A stretch of DNA of 64,000 nucleotides, taken from Aliirhizobium wenxiniae. Lineage in GTDB: Bacteria > Pseudomonadota > Alphaproteobacteria > Rhizobiales > Rhizobiaceae. Location of the stretch: positions 1 through 64,000 of the forward strand of contig NZ_JAEUAN010000030.1 in NCBI RefSeq assembly GCF_019511445.1. The letters run 5' to 3'. Shown here one piece after another: positions 52,404-64,000 of the stretch. A program made the translations under genes and the position numbers. The number at the start of each line of letters is the position of its first letter. Position 1 is the stretch's first letter. The notes under the pieces were generated by a model that saw only the letters and a list, made by a program, of their open reading frames with translations, had not been told where the DNA came from and searched no databases.

Positions 52404-52712
52404 TCAGAGCTTGATCTCAACATCGACGCCGGCGGCGAGGTCGAGCTTCATCAGCGCGTCCACCGTCTGCGGTGTCGGGTCAACGATATCGAGGAGGCGC
52501 TTATGCGTGCGCATCTCGAACTGCTCGCGGCTCTTCTTATCGACGTGGGGGGACCGGTTTACCGTAAACTTCTCGATGCGGGTCGGAAGCGGAACGGGGC
52601 CCCGGACACTTGCTCCGGTGCGCTTCGCCGTCGACACGATCTCGCGCGTAGAAGCGTCGAGAATCCGATGATCGAATGCCTTAAGGCGAATGCGGATATT
52701 TTGGCCGTTCAT
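52404..52712 (-). CDS. rpsJ: 30S ribosomal protein S10
   Basis: The 102-aa protein has [50 protein letters not shown] core. S10 is also NusE, a transcription antitermination factor. It is first in the S10 run, 315 bases after tuf. Confidence 0.99.
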
Positions 52713-53027
52713 TCGACGTTATCCTTGTTTTCTGTTCTCCCGAAGCCAAACGTGATGGCACGGGTTGTTCGTTTACCTAAGGCGGATCACCGGTTTCAAA
52801 GATCGAAGAGGGCACCGCTTCCAGCAGGCACCCCATTCCAGTCTTCAGGCCCGAAGGCCCACCTTAAATTCTTGTGCAACTTCCTGAATCGCCAAAGCGA
52901 AGCAGGCGCAAATCGCGCTTGGGCGCCATTTGCAATGTTTTTGTGTCATAAGCAAGTCGCAATAAGCCACATGCTTAAAAAAAATGAAGCGGGCGGTATC
53001 TTAAAGATACCGCCCTGCCCCTATCGA
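52713..53027. promoter_or_regulatory. S10 operon leader / tuf-rpsJ gap
   Basis: These 315 bases hold the tuf terminator (52977-53015) and should contain an S10 operon promoter and leader. I cannot point to a convincing -35/-10 pair. No gene is supported. Confidence 0.5.
52977..53015 (-). terminator. tuf terminator
   Basis: GGGCGGTATCTT (52991-53002) pairs perfectly with AAGATACCGCCC (53004-53015). The minus strand continues GCTTCATTTTTTT. It starts 12 bases after the tuf stop. Confidence 0.92.
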
Positions 53028-54203
<1,176 letters not shown>

Positions 54204-54255
54204 TGCAGGCTCTCCATTTTATGTGGGCCATTTCAGGCCCTAATTCTTGTGTGAT

Positions 54256-54280
54256 CGCCCCGGCTTTAAAGACCGGGGCG
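54256..54280 (-). other. Hairpin between fusA and tuf
   Basis: CGCCCCGG and CCGGGGCG (8-bp arms) enclose CTTTAAAGA, 22 bases after the fusA stop. A small GGTTC/GAACC hairpin (54287-54299) sits against the stop. No T tract follows on the minus strand, so processing is more likely than termination. Confidence 0.55.
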
Positions 54281-54301
54281 TAGTCTGGTTCGGTGAACCG
54301 A

Positions 54302-56401
54302 TTACTTCTGGCCGGAATACTTGGCCTGAATTTCGGTCGCAACGTTCGACGGAACCGGTGCGTAGTGATCGAAGGTCATCGAGTACTGCGCGCGGCCCTG
54401 AGACATGGAGCGCAGGTTGTCGACGTACTTGAACATGTTGGCGAGCGGGACGTGAGCGTTGATCACGATCGCAATGCCGCGCTGTTCCTGACCCTGGATC
54501 TGGCCACGACGGGAGTTCAGGTCGCCGATAACGTCACCGACATAGTCTTCCGGCGTTACGACTTCGACCTTCATCATCGGCTCGAGAAGCTGTGCACCAG
54601 CCTTCTTTGCTGCTTCACGGAAGCAGGCACGCGATGCGATTTCGAAGGCGAGGACCGAGGAGTCAACGTCGTGGAAGGCACCATCGATGAGGGTAGCCTT
54701 GACGCCGAGCATCGGGAAGCCAGCGAGCGGACCAGAAGACAGAACGCTTTCGATACCCTTCTGAACGCCCGGGATGTATTCCTTCGGAACAGCACCACCG
54801 ACGATCTTGGATTCGAACTTGAAGTCTTCGCCTTCCGGGTTCGGTTCGAAGATGATCTTGACGCGCGCGAACTGACCGGTACCACCGGACTGCTTCTTGT
54901 GCGTGTAGTCTTCTTCGTGCAGCTTCGTGATGGTTTCGCGGTAGGCAACCTGCGGAGCACCGACGTTGGCTTCAACCTTGAACTCGCGACGCATACGGTC
55001 AACGAGAATGTCGAGGTGAAGTTCGCCCATGCCGGCGATGATCGTCTGGCCGGATTCCTGGTCGGTCTTGACGCGGAAGGACGGGTCTTCAGCAGCGAGG
55101 CGATTGAGCGCGAGGCCCATCTTTTCCTGGTCGCCCTTGGACTTCGGCTCGATCGCGATCTGGATGACCGGTTCCGGGAATTCCATGCGCTCAAGGATAA
55201 CCGGCTTCAGCGGATCGCAGAGCGTATCGCCAGTGGTGGTTTCCTTGAGGCCGGCCAGAGCAACGATGTCACCAGCAAAGGCTTCATCGATATCTTCACG
55301 GCTGTTGGAGTGCATCTGCAGCATACGGCCGACGCGCTCGCGCTTGTCCTTGACCGTGTTGATGACCGACGAACCCTTTTCGAGCTTGCCGGAATAGATG
55401 CGTGCGAAGGTCAGCGAACCGACGAAGGGGTCGTTCATGATCTTGAACGCGAGCATGGAAAGCGGCTCGGCGTCGTCAGCATGACGTTCGATCTCTTCTT
55501 CGGTCTTGAAGTCGATGCCCTTGATCGCCGGAATGTCGATCGGCGACGGCAGGTAGTCGACAACTGCGTCGAGAAGCGGCTGAACGCCCTTGTTCTTGAA
55601 CGCGGTACCGCAGAACATCGGGTGGAACTTCACGTCGATGGTGCCGCGGCGAACGAGTTCGCGGATCTTGTCGTTGTCCGGCAGGTCGCCGTTCAGGTAG
55701 GCTTCCATCGCTTCTTCGTCGATCTCGACAACGGTCTCGATCAGCTTTTCACGATATTCGGCAGCCTTTTCCTTCAGGTCTTCCGGGATCTCGACAACGT
55801 CCCAGGCAGCGCCCAGGGACTCATCGCGCCATACGAGCGCGTTCATCTCGATCAGGTCGACAACGCCCTTGAACTCGGACTCTGCGCCGATCGGGAGCTG
55901 CATGACAACTGCGGTGGCGCCAAGACGGGTCTTGATCATCTCAACCGAGCGGTAGAAGTCCGCGCCGGTCTTGTCCATCTTGTTGCAGAAGATCATGCGC
56001 GGGACGTTGTACTTCTCAGCCTGACGCCAGACGGTTTCCGTCTGCGGCTCTACGCCGGCGTTGGCATCGAGAAGAGCGACCGCACCGTCGAGCACGCGCA
56101 GCGAACGTTCGACTTCGATGGTGAAGTCAACGTGGCCGGGGGTGTCGATGATGTTGAAGCGGCGCATCTTGCCGTCACGGCCCTTCCAGAAGGTCGTGGT
56201 GGCAGCGGAGGTGATCGTGATGCCACGCTCCTGCTCCTGCTCCATCCAGTCCATGGTGGCAGCGCCGTCATGAACTTCACCGATCTTGTGCGACTTACCG
56301 GTGTAATAAAGAATACGCTCGGTGGTCGTGGTCTTGCCGGCGTCGATATGCGCCATGATACCGAAGTTGCGGTAGTCTTCGATTTTATATTCGCGAGCCA
56401 T
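54302..56401 (-). CDS. fusA: Elongation factor G
   Basis: The 699-aa translocase has five domains. G1 is AHIDAGKTTTTERI, then DTPGHVDFT and CNKMDKTGAD. Domain IV and V carry the conserved GGAVPKEYIPGVQKGI and RRGQIQGQEQRG. Fusidic-acid target. It lies 33 bases after rpsG. Confidence 0.99.
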   Translation of the reverse strand: MAREYKIEDYRNFGIMAHIDAGKTTTTERILYYTGKSHKIGEVHDGAATMDWMEQEQERGITITSAATTTFWKGRDGKMRRFNIIDTPGHVDFTIEVERSLRVLDGAVALLDANAGVEPQTETVWRQAEKYNVPRMIFCNKMDKTGADFYRSVEMIKTRLGATAVVMQLPIGAESEFKGVVDLIEMNALVWRDESLGAAWDVVEIPEDLKEKAAEYREKLIETVVEIDEEAMEAYLNGDLPDNDKIRELVRRGTIDVKFHPMFCGTAFKNKGVQPLLDAVVDYLPSPIDIPAIKGIDFKTEEEIERHADDAEPLSMLAFKIMNDPFVGSLTFARIYSGKLEKGSSVINTVKDKRERVGRMLQMHSNSREDIDEAFAGDIVALAGLKETTTGDTLCDPLKPVILERMEFPEPVIQIAIEPKSKGDQEKMGLALNRLAAEDPSFRVKTDQESGQTIIAGMGELHLDILVDRMRREFKVEANVGAPQVAYRETITKLHEEDYTHKKQSGGTGQFARVKIIFEPNPEGEDFKFESKIVGGAVPKEYIPGVQKGIESVLSSGPLAGFPMLGVKATLIDGAFHDVDSSVLAFEIASRACFREAAKKAGAQLLEPMMKVEVVTPEDYVGDVIGDLNSRRGQIQGQEQRGIAIVINAHVPLANMFKYVDNLRSMSQGRAQYSMTFDHYAPVPSNVATEIQAKYSGQK

Positions 56402-56434
56402 AATGACTGCCTTTCGAAATTCGATCGGTTAAGA

Positions 56435-56905
56435 TTACCAGCGATAGTGCGAGAATGCGCGGTTCGCGTCTGCCATCTTGTGCGTGTCTTCACGCTTCTT
56501 GACGGCCGAGCCACGGTTGTTTGCGGCATCCATGAGTTCGCCCGAGAGACGATCGATCATGGTGGTTTCGTTGCGCTTGCGGGCTGCAGTGATGAGCCAA
56601 CGGATGGCGAGTGCCTGGCGGCGTTCCGGACGCACGTCAACCGGAACCTGATAGGTGGCACCACCAACGCGGCGCGAGCGAACTTCAACATGCGGCGCGA
56701 CATTGTCGAGTGCCGAATGGAAGATGCTCAGCGGGTCGGCCTTTGCTTTGCCCTGAACAGCGTCGAATGCGCCGTAAACAATGCTTTCAGCCACGGACTT
56801 CTTGCCGTGGAGCATGATGGCATTCATGAACTTGGTGACGATCAGATCGCCGAACTTCGGGTCCGGGTTGATCTCACGCTTCTCTGCACGATGGCGTCTG
56901 GACAT
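56435..56905 (-). CDS. rpsG: 30S ribosomal protein S7
   Basis: The 156-aa protein opens MSRRHRAEKREINPDPKFGD and has FMNAIMLHGKKSVAESIVYGAFD and the C-terminal VKKREDTHKMADANRAFSHYRW. It organises the head of the small subunit and, in E. coli, represses the str operon. Confidence 0.98.
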   Translation of the reverse strand: MSRRHRAEKREINPDPKFGDLIVTKFMNAIMLHGKKSVAESIVYGAFDAVQGKAKADPLSIFHSALDNVAPHVEVRSRRVGGATYQVPVDVRPERRQALAIRWLITAARKRNETTMIDRLSGELMDAANNRGSAVKKREDTHKMADANRAFSHYRW

Positions 56906-56993
56906 ACTAATCTCGTCTCTTAAACGTTACGGGCGCTTTAACACGCGGAGAACCTCGCGCAGCGCCGGATTGATGAAGGCAAAGTCCGAAGGA

Positions 56994-57365
56994 TTACTTC
57001 GGACGCTTTGCACCGTACTTCGAACGGCGCTGCTTACGGTTCTTGACACCCTGGGTATCGAGAACGCCGCGGATGATGTGGTAACGAACGCCCGGCAAGT
57101 CCTTTACGCGGCCGCCACGGATCATGACGACAGAGTGTTCCTGCAGGTTGTGGCCTTCACCCGGAATGTAACCGATGACTTCGAAGCCATTGGTCAGACG
57201 GATCTTGGCAACCTTACGCAGAGCCGAGTTCGGCTTCTTCGGGGTCGTGGTGTAGACGCGGGTGCAGACGCCGCGCTTCTGCGGGTTTTCCTGCAGAGCA
57301 GGAACCTTATTGCGCTTTACGTTTGCCTGACGCGGCTTACGGATCAGCTGGTTTACGGTAGGCAT
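56994..57365 (-). CDS. rpsL: 30S ribosomal protein S12
   Basis: The 123-aa decoding-centre protein opens MPTVNQLIRKPR and carries TTTPKKPNSALRK with Lys43 and GGRVKDLPGVRY with Lys88. Both are the streptomycin-sensitive residues. The start at 57365 is set by the family; a frame extension upstream is spurious. It leads the str operon, behind a likely promoter near 57630-57658. Confidence 0.98.
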   Translation of the reverse strand: MPTVNQLIRKPRQANVKRNKVPALQENPQKRGVCTRVYTTTPKKPNSALRKVAKIRLTNGFEVIGYIPGEGHNLQEHSVVMIRGGRVKDLPGVRYHIIRGVLDTQGVKNRKQRRSKYGAKRPK

Positions 57366-57850
57366 ATACCCATCCCTTGCAAAATCTTCTTCAAAGGCCC
57401 TTTGGGGACCTCGCGATGCCGTTTCCGGCAGAAACACCCACATTCCTCAAGCACAAACGTGGCCCGATCCCGTTTTCGGATGGACCACGGAAGACAGAGG
57501 ACGCATTATTCATGCGTCGTGCGTGCAACATTCATGTAGTCTACGTGCGTTTTAGGAGCCTGTTTGAGACGTATTGCAGAGTGTAGTCACACTGCAACCT
57601 TGAGCCTCACATGGCTTCCGATGCGGGGGCGTTTACTGTTTTAACCCTTCTGCGTCAAGGGCCGGGGCGAAAATAGTGGCGCAAAGCCAGGTTCTGCGGG
57701 CCTTGTGAACACAAACCGGGGAGATCCCCCTCGCCTTTCGTAACGATTGCCGATTGTGTTTGGGAATCGCCTGACACAAGTCTAAGGGAAGATGGAACTT
57801 TCATTGCCCGGCCGTCTTCGTATCCCGATGGCCTTATTCAGGAGAATATC
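57366..57850. other. Divergent regulatory region upstream of rpsL
   Basis: These 485 bases contain no supported gene. They separate rpsL (minus) from a 96-aa gene (plus). A sigma70-type promoter for rpsL lies at 57630-57658, leaving a long leader of roughly 250 bases before rpsL. Confidence 0.5.
57630..57658 (-). promoter_or_regulatory. Candidate rpsL operon promoter
   Basis: On the minus strand TTGACG is followed after exactly 17 bases by TAAACG, a good sigma70 -35/-10 pair. Transcription would start near 57623. Confidence 0.5.
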
Positions 57851-58141
57851 ATGATTTCGCCCGCCGACAACGACAACAGCGACGATCCGATGGTGTTCAT
57901 CATCATCGGCAAGGGATATGAGGTGAAGGGCGGCGAAGGCGTCGAGCTGCACATCATGCTCAAGGCGCCGGACGACGATTCGGCTGTGCGCGAAGCGCTG
58001 AACGCGCTTTCCGAAGAGGGCTTCCTGGAGGCGGATCTCGACCAGATCGGCGTCATGCAGGAAGAGCCGCCGGAAGAGCCGCACGCCTCCGCCTATCAGG
58101 GCGCGCTGGAAGGCGAAGTCGCCATCATCCGTTTCGACTGA
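57851..58141 (+). CDS. Hypothetical acidic protein, 96 aa
   Basis: ATG at 57851 follows CAGGAG with a 6-base spacer. The 96-aa protein is very acidic. It has a ferredoxin-like alternation: MVFIIIGKGYEVKGGEGVELHIM, then a helix DDSAVREALNALSEEGFLEADL and a last strand GEVAIIRFD. No family recognised. It is the only plus-strand gene within the ribosomal supercluster and ends at a strong terminator. Confidence 0.85.
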   Translation: MISPADNDNSDDPMVFIIIGKGYEVKGGEGVELHIMLKAPDDDSAVREALNALSEEGFLEADLDQIGVMQEEPPEEPHASAYQGALEGEVAIIRFD

Positions 58142-58147
58142 AAGCAC

Positions 58148-58184
58148 GAAGACCGCGCCGGATGCCGGCGCGGTCTTCTTTTCC
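58148..58184. terminator. Terminator between 96-aa gene and peroxidase
   Basis: GACCGCGCCGG (58151-58161) pairs with CCGGCGCGGTC (58165-58175), followed by TTCTTTTCC on the plus strand. Convergent genes on both sides. Confidence 0.88.
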
Positions 58185-58199
58185 TATTTGCGATCAGCC

Positions 58200-59261
58200 T
58201 CAATTCGCTGGCATGATCTGGCTAACCGGTTTCGGCGTCGTTGCGGTTTCGGCCGGCAGTATCGGATAGGTCACATCCGGCGCCTTGCCCGTCAGGCTAT
58301 CCAAGAACGCGACAATCAGATCGACATCCTTGTCTTCAAGCGTTTCACCCAGCTGTGCCGTGCCCATGATGGCGACCGCTTGTTTCAAATCCCAGACTTT
58401 GCCGGAATGGAAGTAGGGAGCAGTCAGTGCGATGTTGCGCAGAGGTGCGGCACGGAAGACGTAGCTGTCGTCCGCCGTCTTTGTCACCGCAAAGCGACCC
58501 TTGTCATTTTCCGGCAAGACATCTGCACCGGGCTTTTCGATCAAGCCAAACGGATAATAGCCCTCCCCGCCGACATTGATGCCGGCATGGCAGGAGGCAC
58601 AGCCTTTATCCATGAACAGTTGCAGGCCCTGCTGCGCGTCTGCCGTCAGGGCTTCATCGTCACCGTTGAGGAATGAGTCGAATGGGGCCGGCGTGATCAG
58701 CGTTGCCTCAAAGGCTTCGATCGCCATGGCGAAATTGTCGAAGGTAACCGGATCTGCCTCACCCGGGAAAGCAGCCTTGAACCACTCTACATATTGCGGC
58801 ATCGATTTCAGCGTCGCCACCACCTGGCCGGGCGTATTAGCCATTTCGACACCGGCCTGAACCGGCCCCTTGGCCTGAGCCTTCAGGTCTTCGGCGCGAC
58901 CGTCCCAGAACTGGGCGATATTGAAAACAGCGTTGAAAACCGTCGGTGAGTTACGTGGCCCCTTCTGCCAGCCGTGACCGATCGAGGTCTCCAGATTGTC
59001 ATCACCGCCGGTGCCGAGGTTGTGGCAGGAATTGCAGGAAAAGACGCCGGATGCGGACATGCGCGGGTCAAAGAACAACGCCTTGCCCAAAGCGATCTTT
59101 TCCGGAGTGATCTTGTTGCCCTTTACTGCCGGAACGGTCGAAGGCAGCGGCTTGAACAATTCCTGCGCCTGTTGTCTCAGTTCAGTGGGGTTGGGATCAG
59201 CAGCATAAGCAGTCGTTGCCAAGAGTAGACAGGCAGCGACGGAAGTCATTAGCCGTTTCAT
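58200..59261 (-). CDS. Di-heme cytochrome c peroxidase (CcpA/MauG family)
   Basis: The 353-aa periplasmic protein has a signal peptide (cleaved after TTAYA, residue 20) and two heme c motifs, CNSCH (76-80) and CASCH (221-225), in the order typical of bacterial cytochrome c peroxidases, with FRAAPLRNIALTAPYFHSGKVWDL in the C-domain. It reduces hydrogen peroxide using cytochrome c. The start at 59261 has GGAGG 5 bases upstream; 18 bases of in-frame sequence lie further up. Its place between rpoC and the str operon is unusual, and it has terminators on both sides. Confidence 0.93.
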   Translation of the reverse strand: MKRLMTSVAACLLLATTAYAADPNPTELRQQAQELFKPLPSTVPAVKGNKITPEKIALGKALFFDPRMSASGVFSCNSCHNLGTGGDDNLETSIGHGWQKGPRNSPTVFNAVFNIAQFWDGRAEDLKAQAKGPVQAGVEMANTPGQVVATLKSMPQYVEWFKAAFPGEADPVTFDNFAMAIEAFEATLITPAPFDSFLNGDDEALTADAQQGLQLFMDKGCASCHAGINVGGEGYYPFGLIEKPGADVLPENDKGRFAVTKTADDSYVFRAAPLRNIALTAPYFHSGKVWDLKQAVAIMGTAQLGETLEDKDVDLIVAFLDSLTGKAPDVTYPILPAETATTPKPVSQIMPAN

Positions 59262-59352
59262 TCGAGCCTCCATCTTCATCGAATTCAGGAAGCTTAGAAC
59301 GGCTCCAGATTGGCGCCTTGTCTTCGATCAACACTTTAGAATTAGTCAAAAT

Positions 59353-59382
59353 AAAAACGCCCGGATTGCTCCGGGCGTTTTT
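59353..59382 (-). terminator. rpoC terminator
   Basis: AAAAACGCCCGGA and TCCGGGCGTTTTT form a perfect 13-bp stem with a 4-base loop, 41 bases after the rpoC stop. T tracts occur on both strands. Confidence 0.93.
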
Positions 59383-59423
59383 GAATGCGTCGCGAAAACA
59401 GGAGGAAATCCCCCTCGCCTGCC

Positions 59424-63632
<4,209 letters not shown>

Positions 63633-63722
63633 GCCTATCTCCTTTGGGGCGAAGAGCCCTCGGCTTGCGACAGTGCCATCCGGTTCCCGCGATGGATGGT
63701 CTGTCACGTCAGTACGGTGCTA

Positions 63723-63801
63723 GCCGCAAAATGCGGCAAAACTTTCCCTGTCACCCGGCGGGACCGGTGCAGGGAGCGGCGCGCGCGAAATTGCGCGCGC
63801 C
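63723..63801 (-). other. Hairpins between rpoB and rpoC
   Basis: GGCGCGCGC/GCGCGCGCC (63778-63801) follows the rpoB stop by 10 bases; GCCGCA/TGCGGC (63723-63737) lies further along, with CCCTG/CAGGG arms between. None has a good T tract. They resemble RNA-processing or stability elements between the two subunit genes. Confidence 0.6.
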
Positions 63802-63811
63802 TCCTTGACGA

Positions 63812-64000
63812 TTATTCGGCTGCGTCCGGCAGCTGACCTTCGGCAGGCAACTCGACCTTCGAGTTTTCCAGCTCGACCGACAGACCGAGCGAGCGCATTT
63901 CCTTGACGAGAACGTTGAAGCTCTCCGGAATGCCCGCTTCGAACGTGTCGTCGCCACGGACGATCGCTTCGTAGACCTTGGTACGGCCGGCCACGTCGTC
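63812..64000 (-). CDS. rpoB: RNA polymerase beta subunit, C-terminal end (partial)
   Basis: The frame runs off the right end of the window. The visible 62 residues are the conserved end of beta: GRTKVYEAIVRGDD, then ESFNVLVKEMRSLGLSVEL, with a short alphaproteobacterial tail. Transcription enters from the right. Confidence 0.97.
   Translation of the reverse strand, partial: DDVAGRTKVYEAIVRGDDTFEAGIPESFNVLVKEMRSLGLSVELENSKVELPAEGQLPDAAE

Overview
The window is chromosomal DNA of a Gram-negative alphaproteobacterium, most likely a member of the Rhizobiaceae (Rhizobium/Agrobacterium group). Reasons: GC-rich coding sequence with GC-rich third codon positions; a ribosomal cluster of alphaproteobacterial layout (adk between secY and rpsM, no rpsD between rpsK and rpoA, short-LID adenylate kinase); a cobalamin-dependent ribonucleotide reductase; a RopB/Omp25-type outer-membrane protein; a DUF882 peptidoglycan peptidase. 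The genus call is inference from gene content, not from a database search.

Positions 1-4640 are an accessory segment. It starts with four tandem 23-bp repeats and a gene-poor stretch. Small genes follow: a 119-aa unknown, a possible 52-aa ORF, a MarR-like winged-helix protein, an unknown that may have a nuclease fold, a serine resolvase with a 28-bp res-like palindrome just upstream, and a stand-alone HNH nuclease whose HNH domain resembles that of the CBASS effector Cap5. The segment ends near direct repeats and a tRNA-end-like inverted repeat that could be a worn attachment site.

Positions 4711-38105 are mostly housekeeping and metabolic backbone: wrbA, a CinA-type molybdopterin-domain protein, a tandem universal stress protein, a maltose-type acetyltransferase, gpt, nrdJ with NrdR boxes and a DnaA box upstream, a small AT-rich cassette (56-aa protein, 226-aa unknown, HTH protein), gldA, a membrane alpha/beta hydrolase, a DUF882 peptidase, a chemoreceptor, an outer-membrane protein, an acyltransferase, a PanE-like reductase, an esterase, rarA-degP (overlapping), an LprI-like protein, ilvD, msrPQ, a divergent SDR and a pair of DUF1801 proteins.

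Positions 38128-64000 hold the transcription/translation supercluster, almost all on the minus strand. Reading in the direction of transcription (right to left): rpoB (partial)-rpoC, then cytochrome c peroxidase, then rpsL-rpsG-fusA-tuf, the S10/spc genes rpsJ to rplO, secY-adk-rpsM-rpsK-rpoA-rplQ, and a strong terminator. A 96-aa plus-strand gene and the peroxidase gene sit between rpoC and rpsL. Strong hairpins follow the stop codons of rpoB, rpoC, fusA, tuf, rpsQ, rplR, rplO and rpsK, so the cluster is divided into several possible transcription or RNA-processing units.

I found no rRNA or complete tRNA gene, no CRISPR array and no intact insertion sequence. The best candidates for something undescribed are the HNH protein with an unrecognised C-terminal domain, the small cassette between nrdJ and gldA, and the hairpins that punctuate the ribosomal cluster.
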